Of a DNA stretch of 5,833 bases, positions 1-5,121 are shown piece after piece. A program made the translations under genes and the position numbers. Each line of letters begins with the position of its first letter. The first letter of the stretch is position 1. The DNA is from Legionella genomosp. 1. Its GTDB lineage: Bacteria > Pseudomonadota > Gammaproteobacteria > Legionellales > Legionellaceae. Location: the NCBI GenBank assembly GCA_945865355.1, contig CAMBDN010000167.1:1-5833 (forward strand), written 5' to 3'. The notes beneath the pieces were generated by a model that had not been told where the DNA came from, ran no database searches, and saw only the letters and a program-made list of their open reading frames with translations.

Positions 1-133
1 TAAAAATCCAACATACATGGGTAATGTACACCGTGCGGTTGAGGGGCGGGTAATACTTCTTATCACAGAGGGCCTTCCGGTGGCTGGTTATTATTTTCTG
101 GTGCGAATTATCAGAATTTTGATGGGTTTGTCA

Positions 134-169
134 ATGCGTAACTTCTAATCCATATCCTTTAATACGCAT
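134..169 (+). other. Stem-loop upstream of intron domain V
   Basis: A perfect 7-bp inverted repeat, ATGCGTA at 134-140 and TACGCAT at 163-169, encloses a 22-nt AT-rich loop. It sits 21 nt before domain V, where the 3' part of domain IV is expected. It may be the basal stem of a short domain IV or simply a structural part of the intron. The pairing is seen directly; the domain assignment is inference. Confidence 0.35.
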
Positions 170-190
170 GGGCGTCATCACCTAAGGCAA

Positions 191-223
191 GAGCCGGATG
201 CGTTAGTAGCGCTTGTCCGGATC
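191..223 (+). ncRNA. Group II intron domain V
   Basis: This 33-nt hairpin matches the catalytic core domain V. It has the AGC catalytic triad at 192-194, and a lower stem pairing 191-198 with 216-223 with one G-A opposition (193/221). T199 can pair with G215 beside a two-base bulge (213-214), and an upper stem pairs GCG 200-202 with CGC 210-212. Domain V normally ends in a GNRA tetraloop that docks in domain I. Here the tip reads TTAGTAG, giving only a 3- to 5-nt loop that is not GNRA, so docking may be weakened. Confidence 0.82.
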
Positions 224-263
224 CGTGGAGGGGGCAGTGAGTAATCATTGTTCCTACTCAGAC
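224..263 (+). ncRNA. Group II intron domain VI with branch-point A and 3' splice site
   Basis: Domain VI supplies the branch-point adenosine for lariat formation. The upper stem pairs 231-240 with 245-254 and is capped by a GTAA (GNRA-type) loop at 241-244. The lower stem pairs GAG 228-230 with CTC 257-259. Between them T255 and A256 are unpaired on the 3' side only. A256 lies 7 nt before the proposed last intron base, C263, as expected for the branch point. The 3' exon would start at 264 (TTTATATTAC). The fold was done by eye but is almost fully paired. Confidence 0.75.
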
Positions 264-308
264 TTTATATTACTTATGCTCGACAAATTTTTTCTAACGC
301 CCTAGATT

Positions 309-410
309 CGTCATTGAGAGGAGCTTGCAACGACGGATCTCCTCCATAGGTGCTGAGCGGCATTCAGGAGCTCTCTCGCTTCGCTCGAGATGATGTGTGG
401 AGTTGTCGTT
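309..410. repeat. Imperfect palindromic intergenic repeat (REP-like)
   Basis: This stretch is rich in nested inverted pairs. AACGAC (329-334) pairs with GTCGTT (405-410), CTCCA (342-346) with TGGAG (398-402), and GAGCG (355-359) with CGCTC (382-386). TCTCG (374-378) and CGAGA (386-390) can form an alternative hairpin with a 7-nt loop. The opening CGTCATTGAGAGGAGC and the segment CTCGCTTCGCTCGAGATGATG resemble degenerate arms of the multicopy GTCATTGCGAGGAGCG-type elements seen between genes in several intracellular bacteria. That family assignment comes from memory of the motif and is tentative. No protein is encoded. Confidence 0.5.
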
Positions 411-472
411 TTTTCAGGAAGACTATTAATGTTTAGTAGGTATTTTAGCAATCGTCAATTTAAGTAATGGAG

Positions 473-503
473 TTTGCCCCGGTCAGTTAATTCGGGGCGC
501 AAA
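473..503. other. GC-rich hairpin downstream of the barrel gene
   Basis: TTTGCCCCG (473-481) pairs with CGGGGCGCAAA (493-503), leaving a two-base GC bulge and an 11-nt loop. It lies 47 bases past the stop codon of the minus-strand barrel gene and could slow or end that transcript or protect its 3' end. In the minus direction it is not followed by a run of T, so it is not a canonical intrinsic terminator. The remainder of 264-549 (AT-rich, no coding potential) shows nothing else I can name. Confidence 0.35.
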
Positions 504-549
504 AACGATGTAACAGGATCCAGCGTTGAAACTGTGAATGGCTACTGAT

Positions 550-1452
550 TTAAAAAAAGTAATTAAGAGCCAAGGTATATGTGGTGAATTGCCCTGCGGG
601 TGGGCCAGTGACAGAGAACCAAACACCACCAATAAGGCCTAAATTCGCGCTGAAATTATATTCAATGGCTGGCGCGAGTGACAATTGCTTGCCCCCCGGA
701 CCGCTAAGCGTGTCAAGGGTGCCCTGAGGGGTAAATCCTGGGTTGCCATCAAAACCAGTTGCGGAGCTTGTTACAAATAACATTTCAAATACGGGAACCC
801 AATTCTGAGTGAGTGAGTATTCGAAGGCTAAATCCGCAGAATAGCTATTTCCAATTTTTACTTTCCCATTGGACCTTTCGTTACCACCGAAGGCACTAAG
901 TCCATTCACTTTGACGTTACTACCTGTTCCACCAATAAAATTTAATCGCGTACGCAAATAGTGTTGCTTGTACAGTTCTGCCACGCTTTGAAAATTAAAT
1001 CCTACGGAGGTTTGATAAGAACCTGAACCGGTTTGATCAGTGCCGAATTTTTTTGGATCCAGGTGTTCGTATTTGCCAGTGGGAAAGACCTCTTGAATAG
1101 TCATACGCAGATCAGGCAGCCAAGAATGCTCTTTTTGTCGCATTACTTGTATACCAAGACCTAAAGCGTAGTCACCGTTGTTGCTTGTATATTTGCCTCT
1201 GTTCCAATCAAAATCATAAGGGAAGGCGGCTTGTATATCTAAAAACTTGGTGAGGCCGACCGATAAAATGGGGTTTGTTTCAAAATTTCTAAATGTTTTC
1301 GGATAAACGCTATAAAAGGCATAGGGCTCGATATTAATATGCCCAACGGGGATAGTTTTTCCATTGGCCGCGAGCAATGGGCCTGTCATCCAAGGCGATG
1401 CTATAACAATGTTGGTAAAAAATAATAATAAAAACAGGGCACTACGACGCAT
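550..1452 (-). CDS. Outer membrane beta-barrel protein, MetA-pathway/transporter-like family
   Basis: The product is 300 residues and probably an outer membrane barrel of the kind annotated as 'transporter' or 'putative MetA-pathway of phenol degradation' (Phenol_MetA_deg). Residues 1-18 form a signal peptide (MRR followed by a Leu/Phe-rich core), with likely cleavage at V-I-A|S. The mature part alternates hydrophobic and polar residues, is rich in Gly, Asn, Tyr and Phe, lacks cysteine and contains no transmembrane helix. It ends in LNYFF, and a terminal aromatic residue is the usual recognition signal for barrel assembly. I chose the ATG at 1452, which gives a clean signal peptide and has an ATAGG-like ribosome site about 8 nt upstream. 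A TTG six codons further up would put WIGIN before the signal. The gene has no close partner. The substrate is unknown and the family name should not be read as proof of phenol metabolism. Confidence 0.72.
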   Translation of the reverse strand: MRRSALFLLLFFTNIVIASPWMTGPLLAANGKTIPVGHINIEPYAFYSVYPKTFRNFETNPILSVGLTKFLDIQAAFPYDFDWNRGKYTSNNGDYALGLGIQVMRQKEHSWLPDLRMTIQEVFPTGKYEHLDPKKFGTDQTGSGSYQTSVGFNFQSVAELYKQHYLRTRLNFIGGTGSNVKVNGLSAFGGNERSNGKVKIGNSYSADLAFEYSLTQNWVPVFEMLFVTSSATGFDGNPGFTPQGTLDTLSGPGGKQLSLAPAIEYNFSANLGLIGGVWFSVTGPPAGQFTTYTLALNYFF

Positions 1453-1532
1453 ATTGATGCCTATCCACAATAATAAATGAGGGTATGTCTAGTAAATTAA
1501 ATTTCAAATGACCGCCATTTAAAATTTAGTCC

Positions 1533-1538
1533 ATTATA
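1533..1538 (-). promoter_or_regulatory. Possible -10 box for the barrel gene
   Basis: The minus strand reads TATAAT here, about 80 bases before the ATG at 1452. No good -35 hexamer is found 16-18 bases upstream (GATGAG or TGATGA at best), so this is a partial match in an AT-rich gap. Confidence 0.3.
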
Positions 1539-1578
1539 ATTACTATATTTTATCCCTCATCATATCGTTTTATGCGGC

Positions 1579-1591
1579 TTGTGTGCAAAAT
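1579..1591. repeat. 13-bp direct repeat, copy 1 (TTGTGTGCAAAAT)
   Basis: TTGTGTGCAAAAT occurs here and, identically, at 2277-2289. Each copy lies shortly downstream of one of the two paralogous small genes: 59 bases past the stop of the first and 11 bases past the stop of the second. It may be a remnant of the duplication that made the pair or a shared 3' element. Confidence 0.45.
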
Positions 1592-1649
1592 AAATTTAGC
1601 TAGATTTCGGGTAGCATTATAGGCAACTTCGTTGGTTCATTGATCTAGA

Positions 1650-2081
1650 TTATGGCCCTCTTGGTCCTTCTGGGTCTAAACTTGGATCTACATCAATCTT
1701 CGCCTCGTCAATATTTCCCGAGTGAGTGATGTTTCTAACTTCGTTAACAGCATCCTTAAATTTTGCACCAGCGTGCACGCTCATGTGTGTTCGATCAACC
1801 TTAAACAGCGGTATGCCAATATCAAAAGTACTATTTATGGCTGATATCGCTTTATTTAGCTGTCGGGACATCCAATTAAGTGCTCCTGGGGCTGCTTCAA
1901 TATTAGCTCTATGGGTATTAATTGAACTAGCACATTTAACAACGCAGTCAAGAATCTCGTTACCGCGGCTTTTTCCAGACCAGTCATTTATCTGTTGTAC
2001 CAGCTCATTTCCCAATTTTTCAGCTGCGAGTCTTGACGCCTCAGGAATTTCAAGGTTTTCGTTGTTTAAATCGTTTATCAA
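1650..2081 (-). CDS. Hypothetical helical protein, main reading frame of a probably frameshifted gene
   Basis: I do not recognise a family. This frame encodes 143 residues if begun at the TTG at 2081, a poor start with no ribosome site. It is more likely the body of a gene that begins at the ATG at 2193 in another frame. The sequence is mostly amphipathic helix, with no signal peptide or transmembrane segment. The C-terminus is Pro- and Asp-rich (DVDPSLDPEGPRGP) and probably disordered. Residues 61-82 resemble residues 109-130 of the neighbouring protein at 2300-2833: Glu, Ala, Gly, Asn, Asn, Ile and Ile line up in the same spacing (IEAAPGALN against LESASGFFN). The two are probably diverged paralogues in tandem, same strand, 107 bases apart when this one is measured from 2193. 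It may be a pseudogene, or a sequencing error may have split it. Confidence 0.55.
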   Translation of the reverse strand: MINDLNNENLEIPEASRLAAEKLGNELVQQINDWSGKSRGNEILDCVVKCASSINTHRANIEAAPGALNWMSRQLNKAISAINSTFDIGIPLFKVDRTHMSVHAGAKFKDAVNEVRNITHSGNIDEAKIDVDPSLDPEGPRGP

Positions 2082-2193
2082 TTGCTCTGACTACGTCCTT
2101 TAACGTTTCGATCACTGTGTACTGGGTTCTAAAAAGGGTATCAGCAAACCCACTTTTCTTCAGGCCCTCTGCTAATTTGCTTTTTTTAGGCAT
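2050..2193 (-). pseudogene. N-terminal fragment of the frameshifted hypothetical gene (47 codons)
   Basis: From the ATG at 2193 the minus strand encodes 47 residues beginning MPKKSKLAEG, then stops at TGA 2052-2050. It overlaps the main frame (1650-2081), which is offset by +1. Several facts mark it as the true start of that gene. A good promoter lies just upstream (2230-2258). There is a modest GGA ribosome site about 9 nt before the ATG. FADTLF at residues 16-21 matches FFDDLF at residues 19-24 of the paralogue at 2300-2833. Joining the frames would give about 179 residues, against 177 for the paralogue. The frame change must fall between about 2052 and 2090, since the main frame has a stop (TAG 2093-2091) just upstream. 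One extra base would explain it. Confidence 0.6.
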
Positions 2194-2229
2194 TACAATT
2201 TCCGTTGACCGAAAACTTCAGATAACTAA

Positions 2230-2258
2230 AATATAGGCATTGGAAGCAAGAAAATCAA
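2230..2258 (-). promoter_or_regulatory. Sigma70-like promoter of the frameshifted gene
   Basis: On the minus strand TTGATT (2258-2253) and TATATT (2235-2230) are separated by exactly 17 bases. The -35 matches the consensus at 4 of 6 positions and the -10 at 5 of 6. Transcription would begin near 2223, some 30 bases before the ATG at 2193, which supports 2193 as the original start. Confidence 0.6.
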
Positions 2259-2263
2259 TTTTC
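2250..2263. promoter_or_regulatory. Inverted repeat over the -35 box
   Basis: GAAAAT (2250-2255) and ATTTTC (2258-2263) are perfect inverted arms two bases apart, covering the -35 hexamer. This could be an operator, but AT-rich DNA gives such arms by chance. Confidence 0.25.
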
Positions 2264-2276
2264 TACCAAAAAATTT

Positions 2277-2289
2277 TTGTGTGCAAAAT
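2277..2289. repeat. 13-bp direct repeat, copy 2 (TTGTGTGCAAAAT)
   Basis: Identical to 1579-1591. This copy lies 11 bases downstream of the stop codon of the gene at 2300-2833 and about 20 bases upstream of the next promoter. Confidence 0.45.
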
Positions 2290-2299
2290 GTAACGTTGC

Positions 2300-2833
2300 C
2301 TAAGGTGTAAAACTTGATTCAGGCTCTTCGTCGACTTCAAGTTCGGTTTTTAGTGTCGTAAATGCCCGTTTTTTATCAGCAAAGTCATCGGTATTTGAAA
2401 ACACAGTTTTTCTAGTTTCACCAAGCGCGTCCTTTATGTTGGCGATTTTTTCAATAAAATTGTTAATATGAGCGAGCAGCTGATTGAAAAAACCAGACGC
2501 CGATTCTAGTCGAGGCTGATAATCATGAATAATATTTTGTACAAGAAGGGCTAAATTAAATTGTGCATTGCGGCTCTGCCTGAACGCATCCCGACTATCG
2601 TTTGCAAGGACTGCTGTTAAATCCCTAATAAAACCTTCCGCAGCATGTTTTAACTTAGGATCATCGGTTATTCTTGGCGGATTGCTCCTGAAATTATAAT
2701 TGTAAACTTGCTTCACATTTGTCAGCAATTGCTGCGCTGCTTTATGAACGTCACTTTCTTCAAATAAATCATCAAAAAAAGCGTTCGCTGCAGCCCCTAA
2801 AGCGTTTCTAACCATTCGAAATCGACTAGGCAT
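2300..2833 (-). CDS. Hypothetical helical protein, intact paralogue of the neighbouring broken gene
   Basis: The product is 177 residues and I recognise no family. I chose the ATG at 2833 because AAGGA sits 5 nt before it and a strong promoter lies 32 bases upstream. A longer reading from a TTG at 2878 would run through the promoter's -10 box. The N-terminus is basic (MPSRFRMVRN) without a signal peptide. Residues 20-140 look helical and heptad-like (LLAHINNFIEKIANI), so coiled-coil or bundle packing is plausible. The C-terminus is acidic (ELEVDEEPESS). It shares length, N-terminal pattern (FFDDLF), a central E-x-A-x-G-x-x-N segment and a 3' flank repeat with the gene at 1650-2193. It is transcribed alone, away from the PspC gene. 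An acidic tail on a small helical orphan would suit a secreted effector if the host has a type IV system; nothing here proves that. Confidence 0.65.
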   Translation of the reverse strand: MPSRFRMVRNALGAAANAFFDDLFEESDVHKAAQQLLTNVKQVYNYNFRSNPPRITDDPKLKHAAEGFIRDLTAVLANDSRDAFRQSRNAQFNLALLVQNIIHDYQPRLESASGFFNQLLAHINNFIEKIANIKDALGETRKTVFSNTDDFADKKRAFTTLKTELEVDEEPESSFTP

Positions 2834-2864
2834 AATAATCCTTGTGATAAAAATATAGTATGAA

Positions 2865-2893
2865 ATTATATGGATCAATGTGTTTTAATTCAA
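2865..2893 (-). promoter_or_regulatory. Sigma70-like promoter of the 2300-2833 gene
   Basis: The minus strand has TTGAAT (2893-2888), a 17-base spacer and a perfect TATAAT (2870-2865). The start point would be near 2858, about 25 bases before the ATG at 2833. Architecture and distance closely match the promoter of the paralogue at 2230-2258. Two copies of TTAAAACA (minus strand; 2881-2888 and 2904-2911), 23 bases apart, flank and touch the -35 box and could bind a regulator. Confidence 0.65.
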
Positions 2894-3004
2894 CTCACAC
2901 GATTGTTTTAACATGCAGGCATTTTATTCAATGGTTGATAAAAATGACTCGCTGTAGGCGCCAGAAATGATAAACTTTATAACCTGATGTTAGACGGAGC
3001 ATTT

Positions 3005-3208
3005 ATGATGAAACGAACAAAACCACACAAAAAACTGTATCGTTCGCGTAAAGACAAAATGATTGCGGGTGTGTGCGGAGGATTGGCAGACTATTTTGGG
3101 TTTGATTCCACTTGGGTACGATTAATTTTTCTTCTATTTCTACTATTGGGTGGCTCAGCTGTACTCGTTTATATCATCATGTGGCTCATCGTACCGCTAA
3201 AACGGTGA
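3005..3208 (+). CDS. Small PspC-domain membrane protein
   Basis: This is a 67-residue protein made almost entirely of one PspC domain. The hallmark runs from KLYRSRKDKMIAGVCGGLA (residues 10-28) through DYFGFDSTWVRLIF. A single transmembrane helix follows at about 38-63, ending IVPLKR. In enterobacteria PspC senses envelope stress and helps release the PspA-PspF brake. Many bacteria carry short stand-alone PspC proteins of unknown role, and no pspA, pspB or pspF is present here. The start is ATG 3005, with GGAG at 2996-2999 five bases before it. ATG 3008 is equally possible, and an upstream ATG at 2987 would place the ribosome site inside the gene. It is divergent from the gene at 2300-2833 and convergent with thyA. 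I see no convincing promoter of its own beyond AT-rich sequence (TTTATAAC near 2976-2983). Confidence 0.85.
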   Translation: MMKRTKPHKKLYRSRKDKMIAGVCGGLADYFGFDSTWVRLIFLLFLLLGGSAVLVYIIMWLIVPLKR

Positions 3209-3358
3209 AATAAATGGGCTGTATAGAATATTTTTAATCCACGGCAAGTATCGAATCAGTAAGGTGGCAAAATCCAATGGTACAATGATTTCTCCTTCAA
3301 AAAAGAAGTGATTGCGCACACAATGCCATCGGTTTTAAGGATTATCGGGGCAAGCACC

Positions 3359-4153
3359 CTAAATAGCAATCGGTGCCTTAATCGCTGGGTGCGATTGGTA
3401 ATTAATAAATTCAAAATCTTCAAAGTGATAATCAAATAGTGAGGCGGGTTTATGCTTAATCAATAGATGCGGCAAGGGCAGTGGTTGTCGTTGCAATTGG
3501 AGCTTGGCTTGTTCTAAATGGTTGAGGTACAAATGGCAATCACCGCCGGTCCAAATGAATTCGCCAACGTCAAGATCGCATTGTTGTGCCACCATGTGCG
3601 TTAATAGCGCGTAGGAAGCAATATTAAAGGGCACGCCTAAAAAAACGTCGGCGGAACGCTGGTATAATTGGCAAGATAGGCGGTTGTTGGCAACATAGAA
3701 CTGAAATAATGCGTGGCAGGGGGCTAGTGCCATTTTGTCGAGTTCACCAACGTTCCAGGCACTGACCAAAAGCCTACGAGAATCAGGATTGGTTTTAATT
3801 TGTTGCAAGACCTCCGCGAATTGATCAATGGTTCGACCATCCTGCGTTGGCCAGCTGCGCCATTGCTTCCCATAAACAGGCCCTAGCTCTCCTTCCTTGT
3901 CTGCCCATTCGTCCCAAATGGTTACACCATTATCACGTAAGTAGGCGATATTGGTATCACCATTCAGAAACCATAACAATTCATGAACAATGCTCTTCAT
4001 GTGCAATTTTTTGGTGGTAACCATTGGAAAGCCATCGGCCAGATTAAAGCGCATTTGATGGGCAAAAACGGATAGTGTTCCTGTTCCGGTACGGTCTTTC
4101 TTTTCAACACCATGCTGTAAAATGTGCTCAATGAGTTGTAGATATGTTTTCAT
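3359..4153 (-). CDS. thyA: Thymidylate synthase
   Basis: ThyA methylates dUMP to dTMP in the cytoplasm using 5,10-methylenetetrahydrofolate, producing dihydrofolate. The protein has 264 residues, the same as in E. coli, and the key residues fall at the same positions. These are Arg21, Glu58, Trp80, Arg126-Arg127 (which bind the partner subunit's phosphate), catalytic Cys146 in APCH, Arg166, Asp169, Asn177 in PFNIASY, and His207/Tyr209. It ends in KAPIAI, the folate-closing C-terminus. The start ATG at 4153 lies inside the 3' end of lgt (26-base overlap), and a GGTGG ribosome site about 10 nt upstream is also within lgt. This implies co-transcription and probably translational coupling. folA does not follow: the 150 bases downstream hold no dihydrofolate reductase start and no clear terminator. 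Confidence 0.98.
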   Translation of the reverse strand: MKTYLQLIEHILQHGVEKKDRTGTGTLSVFAHQMRFNLADGFPMVTTKKLHMKSIVHELLWFLNGDTNIAYLRDNGVTIWDEWADKEGELGPVYGKQWRSWPTQDGRTIDQFAEVLQQIKTNPDSRRLLVSAWNVGELDKMALAPCHALFQFYVANNRLSCQLYQRSADVFLGVPFNIASYALLTHMVAQQCDLDVGEFIWTGGDCHLYLNHLEQAKLQLQRQPLPLPHLLIKHKPASLFDYHFEDFEFINYQSHPAIKAPIAI

Positions 4154-4922
4154 TTCGTTTGATCCACCATAATATTAATCCAGCAATCAGCATTGGAATT
4201 GATAATAATTGCCCCATTGTTAACCAATCAAAAGCGATAAACCCTAGCTGTAAGTCGGGTTCTCGGAAGCATTCGACGATCAACCGAGAGATAGCATAGC
4301 CCATTAAAAAAACAGCAGACACACAACCTGCCGGTCGTGGTTTTGCAGCATACCACCAAAGAACGATGAACAGGACGATGCCTTCTAATCCAAATTCATA
4401 CAGTTGCGAGGGGTGCCGAGGGCTCATATCAACACTCGGGAAAACCATGCCCCAGGGCACATCGGTTACCCTTCCCCATAATTCGCCATTGATAAAATTG
4501 CCAGCACGTCCTGCAGCAAGCCCAAGCGGTACAAGGGGCGCAATAAAATCAGCAACTTGCCAAAATGGTTTTTTTACTTTATGAGTAAAGTACAATAGCG
4601 CTAGCACCACGCCGATAAGACCCCCATGAAACGACATGCCGCCTTCCCATAATTTAAATATGCTCAGGGGGGCGTTAACCGTGTGTGCCAGATTGTAAAA
4701 CAGCATATATCCTAGTCGACCACCAATAATAACACCAACTGCCGCATAGAAGATTAAATCGCCAATTTGCTCGGAGGTCCAATCAAGCCGATAGCGTTTT
4801 ACTCGCCATTGCGCTAAGAGCCAGGCGCTTGCAAATCCTAGTAGATACATTAAGCCATACCAATGGACATGGATCGGGCCTAATGAAAAAGCGACAGGAT
4901 TAATGTGGGGGAACGTTAGCAT
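4128..4922 (-). CDS. lgt: Phosphatidylglycerol-prolipoprotein diacylglyceryl transferase
   Basis: Lgt moves a diacylglyceryl group from phosphatidylglycerol to the lipobox cysteine of prolipoproteins. It is the first step of lipoprotein maturation at the inner membrane. The 264-residue protein has about seven hydrophobic segments. Recognised motifs are HWYGLMYLLGF (20-30, Tyr22), GGRLGY (67-72), GGMSFHGG (94-101, His99), GRAGNFINGELWGR (138-151, with Arg139 and Asn142), RHPSQLYE (169-176) and GYAISRLIVE (208-217, with Tyr209 and Arg213). The catalytic or lipid-binding residues correspond to E. coli His103, Arg143, Asn146, Tyr235 and Arg239. It is shorter than the E. coli protein mainly because the loop between GELWGRV and RHPSQLYE is reduced. 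I chose ATG 4922, giving MLTFPHINPVAF as in homologues; a GTG at 4964 would add 14 unlikely residues. The gene lies between ptsP and thyA as in E. coli. Confidence 0.96.
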   Translation of the reverse strand: MLTFPHINPVAFSLGPIHVHWYGLMYLLGFASAWLLAQWRVKRYRLDWTSEQIGDLIFYAAVGVIIGGRLGYMLFYNLAHTVNAPLSIFKLWEGGMSFHGGLIGVVLALLYFTHKVKKPFWQVADFIAPLVPLGLAAGRAGNFINGELWGRVTDVPWGMVFPSVDMSPRHPSQLYEFGLEGIVLFIVLWWYAAKPRPAGCVSAVFLMGYAISRLIVECFREPDLQLGFIAFDWLTMGQLLSIPMLIAGLILWWIKRNENISTTH

Positions 4923-4943
4923 TTCTATGTATACCCTTTTAAA

Positions 4944-5020
4944 AAGGTCTGACCTGACGTGCACTTACTTAAGGTCTTATCTACTTCCCTCGGAACCGTT
5001 CCTAGGAAATGTAAAGGTCT
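4944..5020. repeat. Three AAGGTCT motifs and a dyad in the ptsP-lgt gap
   Basis: AAGGTCT occurs at 4944-4950, 4971-4977 and 5014-5020, all in the same direction. The first is part of AGGTCTGACCT, a near-palindrome. Between the second and third lies a dyad, CCTCGGAACCGTTCCTAGG (4988-5006), whose TTCC/GGAA arms form a hairpin. No T-run follows it in the minus direction, so it is not a terminator. These could be leader or operator elements upstream of lgt; function is unknown. Confidence 0.3.
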
Positions 5021-5121
5021 TAACTTAGTGTCATTCAGATCGGATAAGCCCTAATTTTAGCGAATAATAAAACCTTAGTATCTATGTTTTGATAACTATA
5101 TCTGGCTCCAATGGCTCTTCC

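Larger units (their letters stand above)
1..263 (+). mobile_element. Group II intron, 3' end only (5' part outside window)
   Basis: Group II introns are self-splicing, retromobile RNAs. Only the 3' end is here, identified by a domain V hairpin at 191-223 followed directly by a domain VI hairpin ending at 263. The 3' boundary rests on the tract CCTACTCAGAC, which matches the usual bacterial ending: a bulged adenosine 7-8 nt before a terminal AY. Bases 1-190 should be domain III or IV. No reverse transcriptase or maturase motif can be read there in the three forward frames. One frame is open from 2 to 148 but looks like no intron-encoded protein. Either the RT gene ends upstream of the window, or this is an ORF-less or degenerate copy. 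The identity is strong from domains V and VI; completeness and activity are unknown. Confidence 0.8.

Noticed and set aside
2..148. Open frame of 48 codons at the left edge, possible end of an intron-encoded protein
   Set aside because: The residues show no reverse transcriptase thumb, maturase or endonuclease motif, and the stretch lies in structured intron RNA.
2059..2072. A TTTAAAC heptamer, a classical -1 slippery sequence, lies in the overlap of the split gene
   Set aside because: It is in phase (T TTA AAC) with the downstream frame, so a -1 slip would lead from the main frame into the short frame. Joining the gene needs the opposite, +1, change.
1726..2236. Plus-strand open frames opposite the small hypothetical gene
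   Set aside because: They are antisense shadows with no ribosome sites. The minus strand has the promoter and the paralogue similarity.
3290..3315. CTTC-AAAAAA-GAAG as a bidirectional terminator between the PspC gene and thyA
   Set aside because: The stem is only four base pairs with no GC-rich base or T-tract after it.
3197..3334. Minus-strand open stretch downstream of thyA, containing FFEGEIIVPLDFATLL
   Set aside because: It has about 45 codons with no ATG, and the best start would be an internal TTG. It overlaps the 3' end of the PspC gene, and I recognise no family, so chance is the simpler explanation. A homology search of these residues would settle it.
4366..4584. Plus-strand frame inside lgt, and another inside ptsP at 5249-5443
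   Set aside because: Both are antisense to well-conserved genes with no independent signals.
4962..4964. GTG start for lgt adding 14 residues
   Set aside because: The extension MHVRSDLFKRVYIE is not typical of Lgt, and ATG 4922 gives the family's usual N-terminus.
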